Shown here: positions 7,004 to 14,950 of the stretch, one piece after another
How the letters are laid out: every line of letters starts with the position of its first letter
Position numbering within the stretch: position 1 is the first letter of the stretch
NCBI GenBank assembly: GCA_026196445.1
Contig: JAPHTE010000436.1
Span: 1 to 35,216 of the forward strand
Length of the DNA stretch: 35,216 nt
Direction: 5' to 3'
Source of the DNA: Lysobacterales bacterium
GTDB lineage: Bacteria; Pseudomonadota; Gammaproteobacteria; Xanthomonadales; SZUA-36
Notes under the pieces: generated by a model
What the model was told of the DNA's origin: nothing
The model's input: the letters and a program-made list of their open reading frames with translations, nothing else
Databases searched by the model: none
Program-made: the position numbers and the translations under genes

Positions 7004-7213
7004 ATGTTTGAACACCGCCAGGAGAGAATGGAGGAATTAATAAAGGAAAACGAAGACTTTCGTCGGATTTACAACCGTCACCAGGAGCTTGACAAGCGCG
7101 TCACCGCTGCTGAACTGGGTACGGCTCCGATGGAAGACCTGGCTTTGAATCAGCTGAAAAAAGAAAAGTTATGGGCGAAAGACCGGCTGGCCATGTACAT
7201 GGATGCCGACTGA
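7004..7213 (+). CDS. YdcH family protein (DUF465)
   Basis: Small charged helical protein of 69 residues. The ATG at 7004 follows TAGGAG at a normal spacing and gives a start of MFEHRQERMEELIKEN. The body reads as two long helices with FRRIYNRHQELDKRV, a short turn, and LNQLKKEKLWAKDRLAMYM, which is the DUF465/YdcH pattern (the LKKEKL-x-KD motif is typical). Family members are widespread in proteobacteria and lack an agreed function. An upstream extension of the frame to 6950 has no ribosome binding site and was not used. A strong terminator follows 28 bases downstream. Confidence 0.88.
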   Translation: MFEHRQERMEELIKENEDFRRIYNRHQELDKRVTAAELGTAPMEDLALNQLKKEKLWAKDRLAMYMDAD

Positions 7214-7241
7214 TCCCGTTTCACGACGATTTGAATAAAAA

Positions 7242-7266
7242 GGCCGGGTTAGACCCGGCCTTTTTT
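7242..7266. terminator. Bidirectional intrinsic terminator
   Basis: GGCCGGGT (7242-7249) and ACCCGGCC (7253-7260) form an 8-bp GC-rich stem with a TAG loop, followed by six T on the plus strand. Five A precede the stem (7237-7241), so it also works on the minus strand. It separates the convergent ydcH-like gene and etfA. Confidence 0.95.
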
Positions 7267-7298
7267 ATGAACCCGAATAATGTACGGGTGTTCCGGCC

Positions 7299-8240
7299 CT
7301 AGCTCAACAGTTGTTTCATTTCCGGGATCACGTTGAACAGGTCTGCGACCAGGCCGATATCCGCGACTTCAAAGATGGGTGCTTCCGGGTCCTTGTTGAC
7401 CGCGACGATGGTACCCGCATCCTTGATGCCAGTGACGTGCTGGATGGCCCCGGAAATGCCAAAGGCGATATACAGATCAGGTGAAATGATCTTGCCAGTC
7501 TGGCCCACCTGCATGTCATTCGGGCAGTAGCCCGCGTCCACCGCGGCCCGCGTGGCGCCAGTGCCGGCGCCCAATATGTCGGCAAGTTCATAAACCATTT
7601 CGAAGTTTTCCTCGCTGCCCAGCGCACGGCCTCCAGACACCACGCGGTTCGCGGTTTGCAGGTCGGGGCGTTCTCCGCCTTCCGTTTGCAGGCCGAGGAA
7701 TCGGCTGTGCTCAACCGGGCCGGATGTTGCAGGGCGGTTTTCGATAGCGGCGTTACCGCCATCTTGCCCTGCAGCCTTCCAGGACGCGGTGCGTACGGTT
7801 GCAACCAGCGTGACGGATTCGGGGGCCGCTACATCGACGATGACGTTACCGGCGTAGACCGGACGCTTGAAATGGTGGCTGCCTTCCACCGCCATGATGT
7901 CACTGACCTGGTTGACGCCCAGCAGGGCGGCGACCCTGGGCATGAGGTCCTTGCCATAGGTCGTCGATGGGCCAAGTACGTGGCTGTAGCCGTCGGCCAG
8001 CGCGGCAATTTCATTGGCGTGGTTGGCTGCGAGCGGGTTTGCCAGGTGTTCTGCGTCAATACCCATAACCTTACTCGTACCGTCAATGGCAGCCGCCTGA
8101 GCCGTAATTCCCCCGATACCGGTGCCCATCACCACGATGTCGTATTCAAAGCCGATCGCGGCAGCGCAGCTGACGCATTTCGCGGTGGCCGGGTTGAGAA
8201 TTTGACCGTCGTGCTCTGCAATAATCAGTGTTCTGTTCAT
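7299..8240 (-). CDS. etfA: Electron transfer flavoprotein alpha subunit
   Basis: FAD-carrying subunit of the ETF heterodimer (313 residues), which takes electrons from acyl-CoA and other dehydrogenases in the cytoplasm and passes them to ETF-ubiquinone oxidoreductase. The N-terminal domain (about 1-180) opens MNRTLIIAEHDG and includes the GPSTTYGKDLMPRVAA helix. The C-terminal FAD domain has VVSGGRALGSEENF and the signature run VGQTGKIISPDLYIAFGISGAIQH with VNKDPEAPIFEVAD. The ATG is preceded by AAGGA. It is separated by only 10 bases from etfB and is the last gene of a three-gene operon led by the ETF-QO gene. Confidence 0.97.
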   Translation of the reverse strand: MNRTLIIAEHDGQILNPATAKCVSCAAAIGFEYDIVVMGTGIGGITAQAAAIDGTSKVMGIDAEHLANPLAANHANEIAALADGYSHVLGPSTTYGKDLMPRVAALLGVNQVSDIMAVEGSHHFKRPVYAGNVIVDVAAPESVTLVATVRTASWKAAGQDGGNAAIENRPATSGPVEHSRFLGLQTEGGERPDLQTANRVVSGGRALGSEENFEMVYELADILGAGTGATRAAVDAGYCPNDMQVGQTGKIISPDLYIAFGISGAIQHVTGIKDAGTIVAVNKDPEAPIFEVADIGLVADLFNVIPEMKQLLS

Positions 8241-8250
8241 GTCATTGTCC

Positions 8251-8997
8251 TTATACCAGTCCGCGGTTCTTCAACTCGGTGACCAACTGTGCCGTCTCTT
8301 CGACCATGATGCCTTTTGCGCGTGCCGGTGGTGGCGCAAAGTTGGAAACTTGCAGTTCATTTTGCGGCACCACGCCCAGGTCTTCGAGCGAGACAACGTT
8401 CAGTGGTTTGCGCTTGGCCTTCATGATGTCCGGTAGCTTGACGAAACGCGGCTCGTTGAGCCGCAGATCAACAGTGACAACCGCCGGCAGGTCCACCTCG
8501 ATCTTTTCGAGACCCGCGTCCACTTCGCGTGTGACCGTTGCAGTACCGTCCGACAGGGCCATTTGCGAAGCGAACGTGGCTTGCGGCCTTTCCCACAGGG
8601 CGGCCAGCATCTGGCCGGTCTGCGAATTGTCGCCGTCAATGGTCTGCTTGCCCAGCATGACGAGACCGGCCTGCTCCTGCTGCGCCAGCTTCAGGAGGGT
8701 CTGCGCGATGGCCAGCGGTTGCAAAGCAGTGCTGGCGTCGACCTGTATCGCCCGATCAGCGCCCATGGCGAGGCCGGTGCGTAACTGTTGCTGGCATTCG
8801 TTACCGCCAATGGAGACCACGATGACCTCGTCCGCTTGTCCTGCTTCGCGGATACGCAGCGCTTCTTCCAGTGCGATCTCATCGAACGGGTTGATGCTCA
8901 TCTTGACGCCGTCGGTGTCCACACCGCTGCCGTCAGGTTTAACCCGCACCCGGACGTTGTAGTCGATAACACGCTTGATACCAACCAGTATTTTCAT
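8251..8997 (-). CDS. etfB: Electron transfer flavoprotein beta subunit
   Basis: AMP-binding partner of EtfA (248 residues). Typical features are the MKILVGIKRVIDYNVRVRV opening, the SINPFDEIALEEALRIRE block that contacts dehydrogenases and the AMP site, GADRAIQVD, and LGKQTIDGDNSQTGQMLAALW. The C-terminal recognition loop is KAKRKPLNVVSLEDLGV. A good ribosome binding site (AAGGA) precedes the ATG. It sits between etfD and etfA on the minus strand with short gaps. Housekeeping sequence with no anomalies. Confidence 0.97.
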   Translation of the reverse strand: MKILVGIKRVIDYNVRVRVKPDGSGVDTDGVKMSINPFDEIALEEALRIREAGQADEVIVVSIGGNECQQQLRTGLAMGADRAIQVDASTALQPLAIAQTLLKLAQQEQAGLVMLGKQTIDGDNSQTGQMLAALWERPQATFASQMALSDGTATVTREVDAGLEKIEVDLPAVVTVDLRLNEPRFVKLPDIMKAKRKPLNVVSLEDLGVVPQNELQVSNFAPPPARAKGIMVEETAQLVTELKNRGLV

Positions 8998-9039
8998 GGC
9001 AATTCCTTGATGTTCCTGTATTGAATGTTCATTGGGTTT

Positions 9040-10653
9040 CTATAGATTCTGGTAATTGGGCCCGCTGCCGCCTTCCGGGGTGACCCAGTTGATGACCTCG
9101 TACGGATCCTTGATGTCGCAAGTCTTGCAGTGCACGCAATTGGCGGCATTGATCTGCAAGCGTACGCCGGCCTCTGCGTCTTCCACGATTTCGTAGACTT
9201 CCACCGGGCAGAAACGGGTACACGGATAGTTGTATTCCTCACCGCAGCGGCTGGTGCAGACGTCCGGGTCCAGTATCTGCAGGTGCACGGGCTGATCCTC
9301 CTCGTGGGCCGTGTTCGCGAAATAAACTGACGCGAGGCGGTCGCGTGGCGGCAGGTCGCGCTCCCCCCAGGGCCGGTCAACCGGTTCCAGGTCCTGCAGT
9401 TTTTGCAACGACGAATGGTCTGCGTGGTTTTGCAAAGTACGTGGCAGTTTACCCAAGGTCACAGTTTCGATAGCCGCTGTCATCAACCCACGCCACAGCC
9501 CCTTGTTAAAGCCGGGCCGGACATTACGCACCTTGTGAATTTCCGCGTAGATCTCCGATGCCCTGAGCGCCTGGTCGAAGCCCTCGGCGCTGCTCTTGTC
9601 AGCCACGTGGCTGGCGGCCAGCATACCGGAGCGGATCGCCTGGTGGGTGCCCTTGATCTTGGGCAGATTCAAGAGCCCCGCTGCATCGCCGATCAGCAGG
9701 GCGCCGGGCATTTCTACTCTGGGCAAAGACTGCGCACCGCCCTCGACGATGGTCCGTGCGCCGCCGGAGAGGATCTCGCCGCCCTCGAACAGTGGCTTGA
9801 CGCTGGGGTGATGCTTGAACTGCTGGAAGGCTTCAAACGGTGAGAATTCCGGGTCCGTGTAATCCAGCGCGGTGACAAAGCCCACCGCTACGCGGTCATT
9901 GTCCATGTGGTAAATGAAACTGCCGCCGTAGGTGCTTGAATCCAGCGGCCAGCCGATGCTGTGCTGGACCTTGCCGGGGCTGCATTTCCCGGGTGCCACC
10001 TGCCACAGCTCCTTGATGCCGACACCGTAAACCTGCGGGTCGGAAGCTGCATCCAGCTTGTATCTGGCGATCAGTTCCTTGCTCAGGTGGCCACGGCAGC
10101 CTTCGGCCAGTATGGTCACGGGCGCGTGGATCTCGATGCCCTGCAGGTAGGTGTCCTTGGGCTGGCCGTCACGATCAAGGCCCATGTCGCCAATGATGAC
10201 ACCGCCGACCGCGCCATCGTCCGTGTAACGGATACCGGCGGCCGCGTAGCCCGGGAAGATATCCACACCCAGGTCCTCGGCCTGTGGTGCGAGCCAGGCG
10301 CACATGGCGCCCAGTGAAACGATAAAGTTACCGTGGTTTTTCTGTTGTGGCGGCGTGGGAATCCGGTAACGGGACCTGGCAGTCAAGAAAGCGATCTCGT
10401 CATTCTCGACGGGAACACAGGTAGGCGGCGGGTTTTCTCGCCAACCGGGTATCAGTTCATCCAGCGGGCCGGGTTCGATCACTGCGCCCGACAGAATGTG
10501 CGCCCCGACCTCGGCTCCTTTCTCGATCACGGCGACCATCAGGTCTTGCTTGAGCTGTTTCAGGCGAATTGCGCAAGCCAGTCCTGCGGGTCCTGCACCG
10601 ACGATGATGACGTCGTACTCCATGACTTCACGCTCGGGGGCTGTATCGCTCAT
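9040..10653 (-). CDS. etfD: Electron transfer flavoprotein-ubiquinone oxidoreductase
   Basis: Monotopic membrane flavoprotein of 537 residues that oxidises reduced ETF and reduces ubiquinone. The dinucleotide-binding motif GAGPAG lies at residues 19-24 (DVIIVGAGPAGLACAIRL). Central family blocks include HILSGAVIEPGPLDELIPGW, LAEGCRGHLSKELI, GVGIKELWQV, and GDAAGLLNLPKIKGTHQA, the second FAD contact. The C-terminal domain holds the 4Fe-4S cysteines (CTSRCGEEYNYPCTRFCP, then CVHCKTCDIKDP). GAGGAG precedes the ATG at 10653, so that start is preferred over M11. It leads the etfD-etfB-etfA operon, and its promoter has a TATAAT box with an overlapping palindrome. The symbol follows common usage for bacterial ETF-QO. 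Confidence 0.97.
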   Translation of the reverse strand: MSDTAPEREVMEYDVIIVGAGPAGLACAIRLKQLKQDLMVAVIEKGAEVGAHILSGAVIEPGPLDELIPGWRENPPPTCVPVENDEIAFLTARSRYRIPTPPQQKNHGNFIVSLGAMCAWLAPQAEDLGVDIFPGYAAAGIRYTDDGAVGGVIIGDMGLDRDGQPKDTYLQGIEIHAPVTILAEGCRGHLSKELIARYKLDAASDPQVYGVGIKELWQVAPGKCSPGKVQHSIGWPLDSSTYGGSFIYHMDNDRVAVGFVTALDYTDPEFSPFEAFQQFKHHPSVKPLFEGGEILSGGARTIVEGGAQSLPRVEMPGALLIGDAAGLLNLPKIKGTHQAIRSGMLAASHVADKSSAEGFDQALRASEIYAEIHKVRNVRPGFNKGLWRGLMTAAIETVTLGKLPRTLQNHADHSSLQKLQDLEPVDRPWGERDLPPRDRLASVYFANTAHEEDQPVHLQILDPDVCTSRCGEEYNYPCTRFCPVEVYEIVEDAEAGVRLQINAANCVHCKTCDIKDPYEVINWVTPEGGSGPNYQNL

Positions 10654-10687
10654 GTGAACTCCTCAAAAGGTCTGCTGCAGACGACGA

Positions 10688-10714
10688 ATTATATCGGAAA
10701 ACCGGACCGGTTTT
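10688..10714 (-). promoter_or_regulatory. Promoter of the etf operon with an operator-like palindrome
   Basis: On the minus strand a perfect TATAAT -10 box lies at 10693-10688. Where the -35 should be there is no TTGACA-like hexamer but a perfect 17-bp palindrome, AAAACCGGACCGGTTTT (10698-10714). Transcription would start near 10681, giving a leader of about 28 nt. The arrangement fits an activator-dependent promoter or a repressor that blocks polymerase. The protein that binds is unknown. Confidence 0.6.
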
Positions 10715-10859
10715 GCCGTTGGTTACAACCTTGTTTACCGCCCCATGTAATCCGGTCCATGGAAGGTGGTGGGCCAGCCAGGCACCCGTTTGCCCAATCC
10801 GGGCACCTGGTTCAGCTGGCGACGAGGGCGTTTGTATCTTTTATACTCGAGGGAGGCAC

Positions 10860-10943
10860 ATGACTATCATTTTTTTCGGGCACATAACGACGCGCAGAAT
10901 GTTTTATGCACGTCACCCATCAGCGAAAACGGCCAGTAATTGA
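10860..10943 (+). CDS. Possible 27-residue leader peptide upstream of the Lnt-like gene
   Basis: The ATG at 10860 follows GGGAGG by three bases. The frame encodes a short peptide starting MTIIFFGHITTRRMFYARH and ends with TGA at 10941-10943. That stop overlaps the TTG at 10940-10942, an in-frame alternative start of the Lnt-like protein, giving a TTGA stop-start overlap of the type seen in translational coupling. The peptide has a hydrophobic N-terminus and a basic remainder and resembles nothing I know. It may be a leader ORF that controls the downstream genes, or chance. Confidence 0.35.
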   Translation: MTIIFFGHITTRRMFYARHPSAKTASN

Positions 10944-10966
10944 TTGAGAACCAGGCAACGACTTTC

Positions 10967-12631
10967 ATGTTTTTATCAGCACTGCATTATTTCAATCGAC
11001 TGCCTTCCTGGGTACAGATAACTATTTCTGCACTTGGTGTCGGATTCCATGCTCCCGGATTCGGGGTAAACCTTTTGGGCCTGGTTGCCTTTTTCCCCTT
11101 TCTCGTCGTATTGGATCGAATCCACCAGTCTTCAGATTCCCTTGCAAAAAAGGCCTTGCACACCCTCCTGGCCTGTTGGGGTGTCGGGGTTGGATTCGGT
11201 GCGATCGGGCTGCACTGGATGATTTTCGCGATTCATGTTTTCGGCCATTTGCCCTGGATCGTGGCCATTGCAATTACAGCGCTGGGATATGGTTTTCTCG
11301 TGGGGATAACGCTGTTTGTCCTGTGCGGTTTACCCCTGTTCTTTGTTCGAAGATGGGGGTGGTGGGATATTCCTGTGCGGTTGATGTTTATCGTATTGCT
11401 CGATCCCTTTTACCCCCGGTTACTCCAGTGGTCGTTCGGCGGATTCACATTTTCGGCGGTTCCGTGGATCGCACAGGTCGCGGATGTCATCGGAGAATGG
11501 GGGCTCAGTTTCTACGCCATGGGAGTGAACTTTCTATTGCTCCTGTTTTGGCGCTGGAAAGTATCTGGTCCCAATATTGAATTGCACGTTTTTCGCAGGG
11601 TGAGCTTGGTATTTGGCTTCCTGCTGATTGTTGGAATGGGTTACGGGGTAATGCGCGGGATCCAGTTGCACCCGCGATTGGCGGAAGGTGCATCACTTCA
11701 TGTCGCCGCCATTCAGCCCAATTTCTCGTTAAATCGTATTGCAGTCAATCCCGATTTGTCCTACTCGAACCGTAAAAAGAACGTTGAGGCGCTTCTCAAA
11801 GATTCGCGGAAAGCCCTGGACGAGTTTCCGGCGAACTCCCCGGTTCCCAGGCTCGTTGTCTGGCCTGAATCGACTTATCCTTTTTACTTTTTTCAGAAAG
11901 ACACCGCGCGCGAGACCATTGAACGATTTGCGCGTGAGGAAAGTACAGCGATCCTCCTGGCTTCGGTGGACAGTCAGGAAAGTCCGGCTGGTCTCCAAAA
12001 GTCGGGGCTTTCGATACTGGTTGGACCCGACGGCAGAGTACGCGGAAGCTACGCGAAAATCGTCCTGATGCCATTTGGAGAGTACATTCCCTGGGGTGAA
12101 GAGTTTCCGGCATATCGTCGCTGGTTGAAGAACGCGATTCCCGCGATCGGCCTGTTCGAGCCTGGAACTGAATTCACCGTGTATGAACTGTCGGAGGACA
12201 TTCAATTTTCCGGCGCTATTTGTTTTGATGTTTTCTCGGATTCCGTTGTTCGGAACATGGTTCGCGATGGAGCGTCATTCGTGGTGAACCTGAGTAACCT
12301 GGCCTGGTATGGTTACACCAACGCTTCCCGGCAACTGGAAATGATGGTGCGTTGGCGCGCCATCGAAAACCGGGTTCCGATGCTCTATGTTTCGAATAAC
12401 GGGGAAACCATGTTTATCGATCCCCTGGGGGATAAAATGGGGGAAACGCTGGGTTTGTATGAGCAGGACACCTTGTCCAGGACAATCGTTTTACAGCAAC
12501 ATTTTTCAATTTACCGGGAATACAAAGAGTGGATGCATTTGGGTGCTGGTTTCCTGTTACTGATAACTTTGCTGCTTGCCCACAGATACGGACGCATCTT
12601 CAGTACACCGCTAGCCAGAGAATGTAATTGA
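10967..12631 (+). CDS. Apolipoprotein N-acyltransferase-like membrane enzyme (Lnt paralogue)
   Basis: 554-residue membrane protein with the architecture of Lnt, which N-acylates lipoproteins. About seven hydrophobic segments fill residues 10-230 and one closes the protein (about 525-545). A nitrilase-type domain lies between (about 245-510). The catalytic triad is visible: Glu301 in VVWPEST, Lys364 in SYAKIVLMPFGEYIP and Cys419 in GAICFDVFS. Glu372 matches the second conserved Glu of Lnt. The two residues after the cysteine are Phe-Asp, where E. coli Lnt has Tyr-Glu (Y388, E389), a notable change beside the nucleophile. The start is uncertain: ATG 10967 is used, while TTG 10940 would add nine residues and overlap a short upstream frame. 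It heads a block with an SGNH/TPR gene and a carbamoyltransferase trio, so it may acylate something other than ordinary lipoproteins. Confidence 0.85.
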   Translation: MFLSALHYFNRLPSWVQITISALGVGFHAPGFGVNLLGLVAFFPFLVVLDRIHQSSDSLAKKALHTLLACWGVGVGFGAIGLHWMIFAIHVFGHLPWIVAIAITALGYGFLVGITLFVLCGLPLFFVRRWGWWDIPVRLMFIVLLDPFYPRLLQWSFGGFTFSAVPWIAQVADVIGEWGLSFYAMGVNFLLLLFWRWKVSGPNIELHVFRRVSLVFGFLLIVGMGYGVMRGIQLHPRLAEGASLHVAAIQPNFSLNRIAVNPDLSYSNRKKNVEALLKDSRKALDEFPANSPVPRLVVWPESTYPFYFFQKDTARETIERFAREESTAILLASVDSQESPAGLQKSGLSILVGPDGRVRGSYAKIVLMPFGEYIPWGEEFPAYRRWLKNAIPAIGLFEPGTEFTVYELSEDIQFSGAICFDVFSDSVVRNMVRDGASFVVNLSNLAWYGYTNASRQLEMMVRWRAIENRVPMLYVSNNGETMFIDPLGDKMGETLGLYEQDTLSRTIVLQQHFSIYREYKEWMHLGAGFLLLITLLLAHRYGRIFSTPLARECN

Positions 12632-12730
12632 CACTCCCCAGGGCGCTCTGCATGAATAATGAAATATGTTTATACTTGGCCACCGAAAAATCTCTCAATT
12701 AAGCGATAAATCATTACCCTTCGGAAAGGT

Positions 12731-14893
12731 ATGAAAAAAAGAACAAAGTCTCAGTCCGGGTTTGAATCAAAACAACAAAACGATGAAGCACAAGCAGCTT
12801 CCGTGTCTTTGCAAAAAAAGAAAGCTGGCCATGCGTTAACTTTTGGCAAGCAACTGCTATTTTCGCTGGTCATTTTTGTTGTTTTTTTCGGTGGGATCGA
12901 GCTTATACTCGCTCTATCCGGCGTCAAGCCGATCCTGTTGACAGAAGACCCCCTGGTTGGTTTTTCGAGCAATGTTCCCCTGTTTGTCGAACAACGCCGG
13001 GACGACGGCACCGTTGTTCTTCGGACCGCAAAAAACAAACTCGATCATTTCAATGATCAATCGTTTCCAAAAAACAAGCAAAAGAACACCTATCGTATCT
13101 TTACTGTTGGCGGATCCACGACTGCAGGCCGACCGTTTGATCACAAGGTCTCATTTGGAGGCTGGCTGCAGGCTTTTCTTGATGAAGCTGACCCAGGTAC
13201 AAACTGGGAAGTAATCAATGCCGGCGGCTCGAGTTATGCAAGCTACCGGGTGGCCAAGCTGATGCAGGAGCTTGTGCAGTACCAACCGGACCTGTTTATC
13301 GTTTATTCCGGACACAACGAGTTCCTTGAAGACCGCAGTTACAGTGGTTTGACCGATCTGCCTTCCTGGGTAATCGAGCTCGATTCCATGCTCAGCGGTA
13401 CAAGAACCTATAGTGGCATGAAAAGGCTTTACGATTCGTGGCAACCGGATTCAATCCGCGAGGCCAGGAAGCGCTACGAGTTGAATGGCGAGGTCGATAC
13501 GATCCTGGAATACACCTTTGGCCCTACCAGCTATCACCGCGATGATGAGCTGAACAGGCAGATTGTCGCCCATTACCGTCTGAACCTCGAACGCATGGTG
13601 CTATTGGCACGCGACGCGGGTGCAGAGATCATTTTTGTAACACCTGCCAATAACCTCAAGGATTTTTCGCCCTTCAAGAGCGAGCACAAGAAAGACCTGT
13701 CTGGTGAAGCAGAAAGCCGGTTTAACGGCTTATTCGAGACGGGGAACCAACTCTATGCTGCCGGAAAACCGGACGAGGCTTTGACAGCATATCGCCAGGC
13801 TTTGAGTATTGATGATCGTTTTGCTGACCTTCATTTCCAGGTTGGGCGGGCACTTTTTGAACTCGGGAAATATGACGAGGCGGAGAAGTCCTTCTGGCGG
13901 GCCATTGACGAGGATGTCGCACCATTGCGGATGCTCAGTTCCATGCAGAGAAGCCTGGTTGATGTTGCGGAAAGCCAGGCAGTGCCACTGGTGGATTTCC
14001 AGCAGATTCTGCGACGTGAATACCTGAAAAAATTTGACCATGCCGTGTTGGGTAACGAATTTTTCATGGATCATGTCCACACCAATATTGACGGCTATCG
14101 GGTTTTGGGGCTGGGCTTGTTTAACAAGTTGATCGGCCTGGGCGTTGTCTCGCCGGGCGCTGGCCTGAGTGCTTCCCAGATCGAAACCGTCACGCGGCAA
14201 ATCACTTCTTCCCTGGAAGAGTCAGATCACTACAAGTCCCTGTTCCAGTTGGCGAAGGTTCTTGACTGGGCCGGCAAATTTGACGCTGCAAAAAACCTGT
14301 TTCTTAGACACATGGAGCTGTGGGGTCCCCGGGGAGATGTTTATGCCCAGCTTGGCATGGTCGCCGCAAAAAGAGGAAGAAACGCTGAAGCCATCGATTT
14401 TTTCCAAAAAGCCATATCCAATGGCTACGAAACACCAGATTTGTATGTGTGGATGGCCAATACCTACAGGAACCAGGGTGACTTTGCCCTCGCGATGAAG
14501 GCCTATGAGGACAAGCTTCGGTTGGACGGTAACAAGGTAGAAGCACACACGTGGTTCGGAATCCAGTATGCCCTGCAGGGTGACAATGAATCGGCGCTGC
14601 AAAACTTCAGGCAGGCTTTACAACTGGATCCTGAATTCCTGCCCGCCCGCAGGAATTTGGTGGTCACGCTTTTTTCCCTGGGGCAATACGACGAGGCGCT
14701 GGTAAAAGGGCAGGTTTTGTTAAAGGATTTTCCGGATGAATTCAGAATTCATTATGTCGTTGGCTCTATTCTTCTGCAGCGCGGAGACAGGCGAGGGGCG
14801 ATAAGGCGCTTTTCCGAAGCCCTGCGATTGTCTCCGGAATTCAAACCGGCACAGGACGGGCTGCGGGCGGCACAGCGAGCGCGCTCAGAGTAG
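12731..14893 (+). CDS. Membrane-anchored SGNH hydrolase-like protein with TPR repeats
   Basis: 720 residues. A basic cytoplasmic tail precedes one membrane segment (about 41-62); the rest should be periplasmic. SGNH/GDSL esterase blocks are present: TVGGST with Ser129 (block I), NAGGSSYASYR near 163-173 (block II), SGHNEF at 193-198 with Asn196 (block III), and DHVHTNIDGY with Asp447 and His450 (block V). TPR units (about 333-395) lie between blocks III and V, so they are inserted within the hydrolase fold. A second TPR array fills about 500-715 (ALTAYRQAL, AIDFFQKAISNGYETPDLY, SALQNFRQALQLDPEFLPAR). Activity could be removal or transfer of an acyl group on an envelope glycan, with TPRs gathering partners. 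GGAAAGG precedes the ATG. The gene sits between the Lnt-like enzyme and the carbamoyltransferase. The substrate is unknown. Confidence 0.85.
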   Translation: MKKRTKSQSGFESKQQNDEAQAASVSLQKKKAGHALTFGKQLLFSLVIFVVFFGGIELILALSGVKPILLTEDPLVGFSSNVPLFVEQRRDDGTVVLRTAKNKLDHFNDQSFPKNKQKNTYRIFTVGGSTTAGRPFDHKVSFGGWLQAFLDEADPGTNWEVINAGGSSYASYRVAKLMQELVQYQPDLFIVYSGHNEFLEDRSYSGLTDLPSWVIELDSMLSGTRTYSGMKRLYDSWQPDSIREARKRYELNGEVDTILEYTFGPTSYHRDDELNRQIVAHYRLNLERMVLLARDAGAEIIFVTPANNLKDFSPFKSEHKKDLSGEAESRFNGLFETGNQLYAAGKPDEALTAYRQALSIDDRFADLHFQVGRALFELGKYDEAEKSFWRAIDEDVAPLRMLSSMQRSLVDVAESQAVPLVDFQQILRREYLKKFDHAVLGNEFFMDHVHTNIDGYRVLGLGLFNKLIGLGVVSPGAGLSASQIETVTRQITSSLEESDHYKSLFQLAKVLDWAGKFDAAKNLFLRHMELWGPRGDVYAQLGMVAAKRGRNAEAIDFFQKAISNGYETPDLYVWMANTYRNQGDFALAMKAYEDKLRLDGNKVEAHTWFGIQYALQGDNESALQNFRQALQLDPEFLPARRNLVVTLFSLGQYDEALVKGQVLLKDFPDEFRIHYVVGSILLQRGDRRGAIRRFSEALRLSPEFKPAQDGLRAAQRARSE

Positions 14894-14950
14894 GGTTTGG
14901 CAAGGCTTCACTCATGTCAACGTGTCGCCAGTAGAATTGGATACTGATTG

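Larger units (their letters stand above)
10654..10966. other. 313-base divergent region between the etf operon and the Lnt-like gene
   Basis: The left half holds the etf promoter and its palindrome. The right half has a possible plus-strand -10 element (TATACT, 10842-10847, no good -35) just upstream of a strong Shine-Dalgarno and a 27-codon reading frame listed separately. Nothing else was recognised. Confidence 0.45.
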
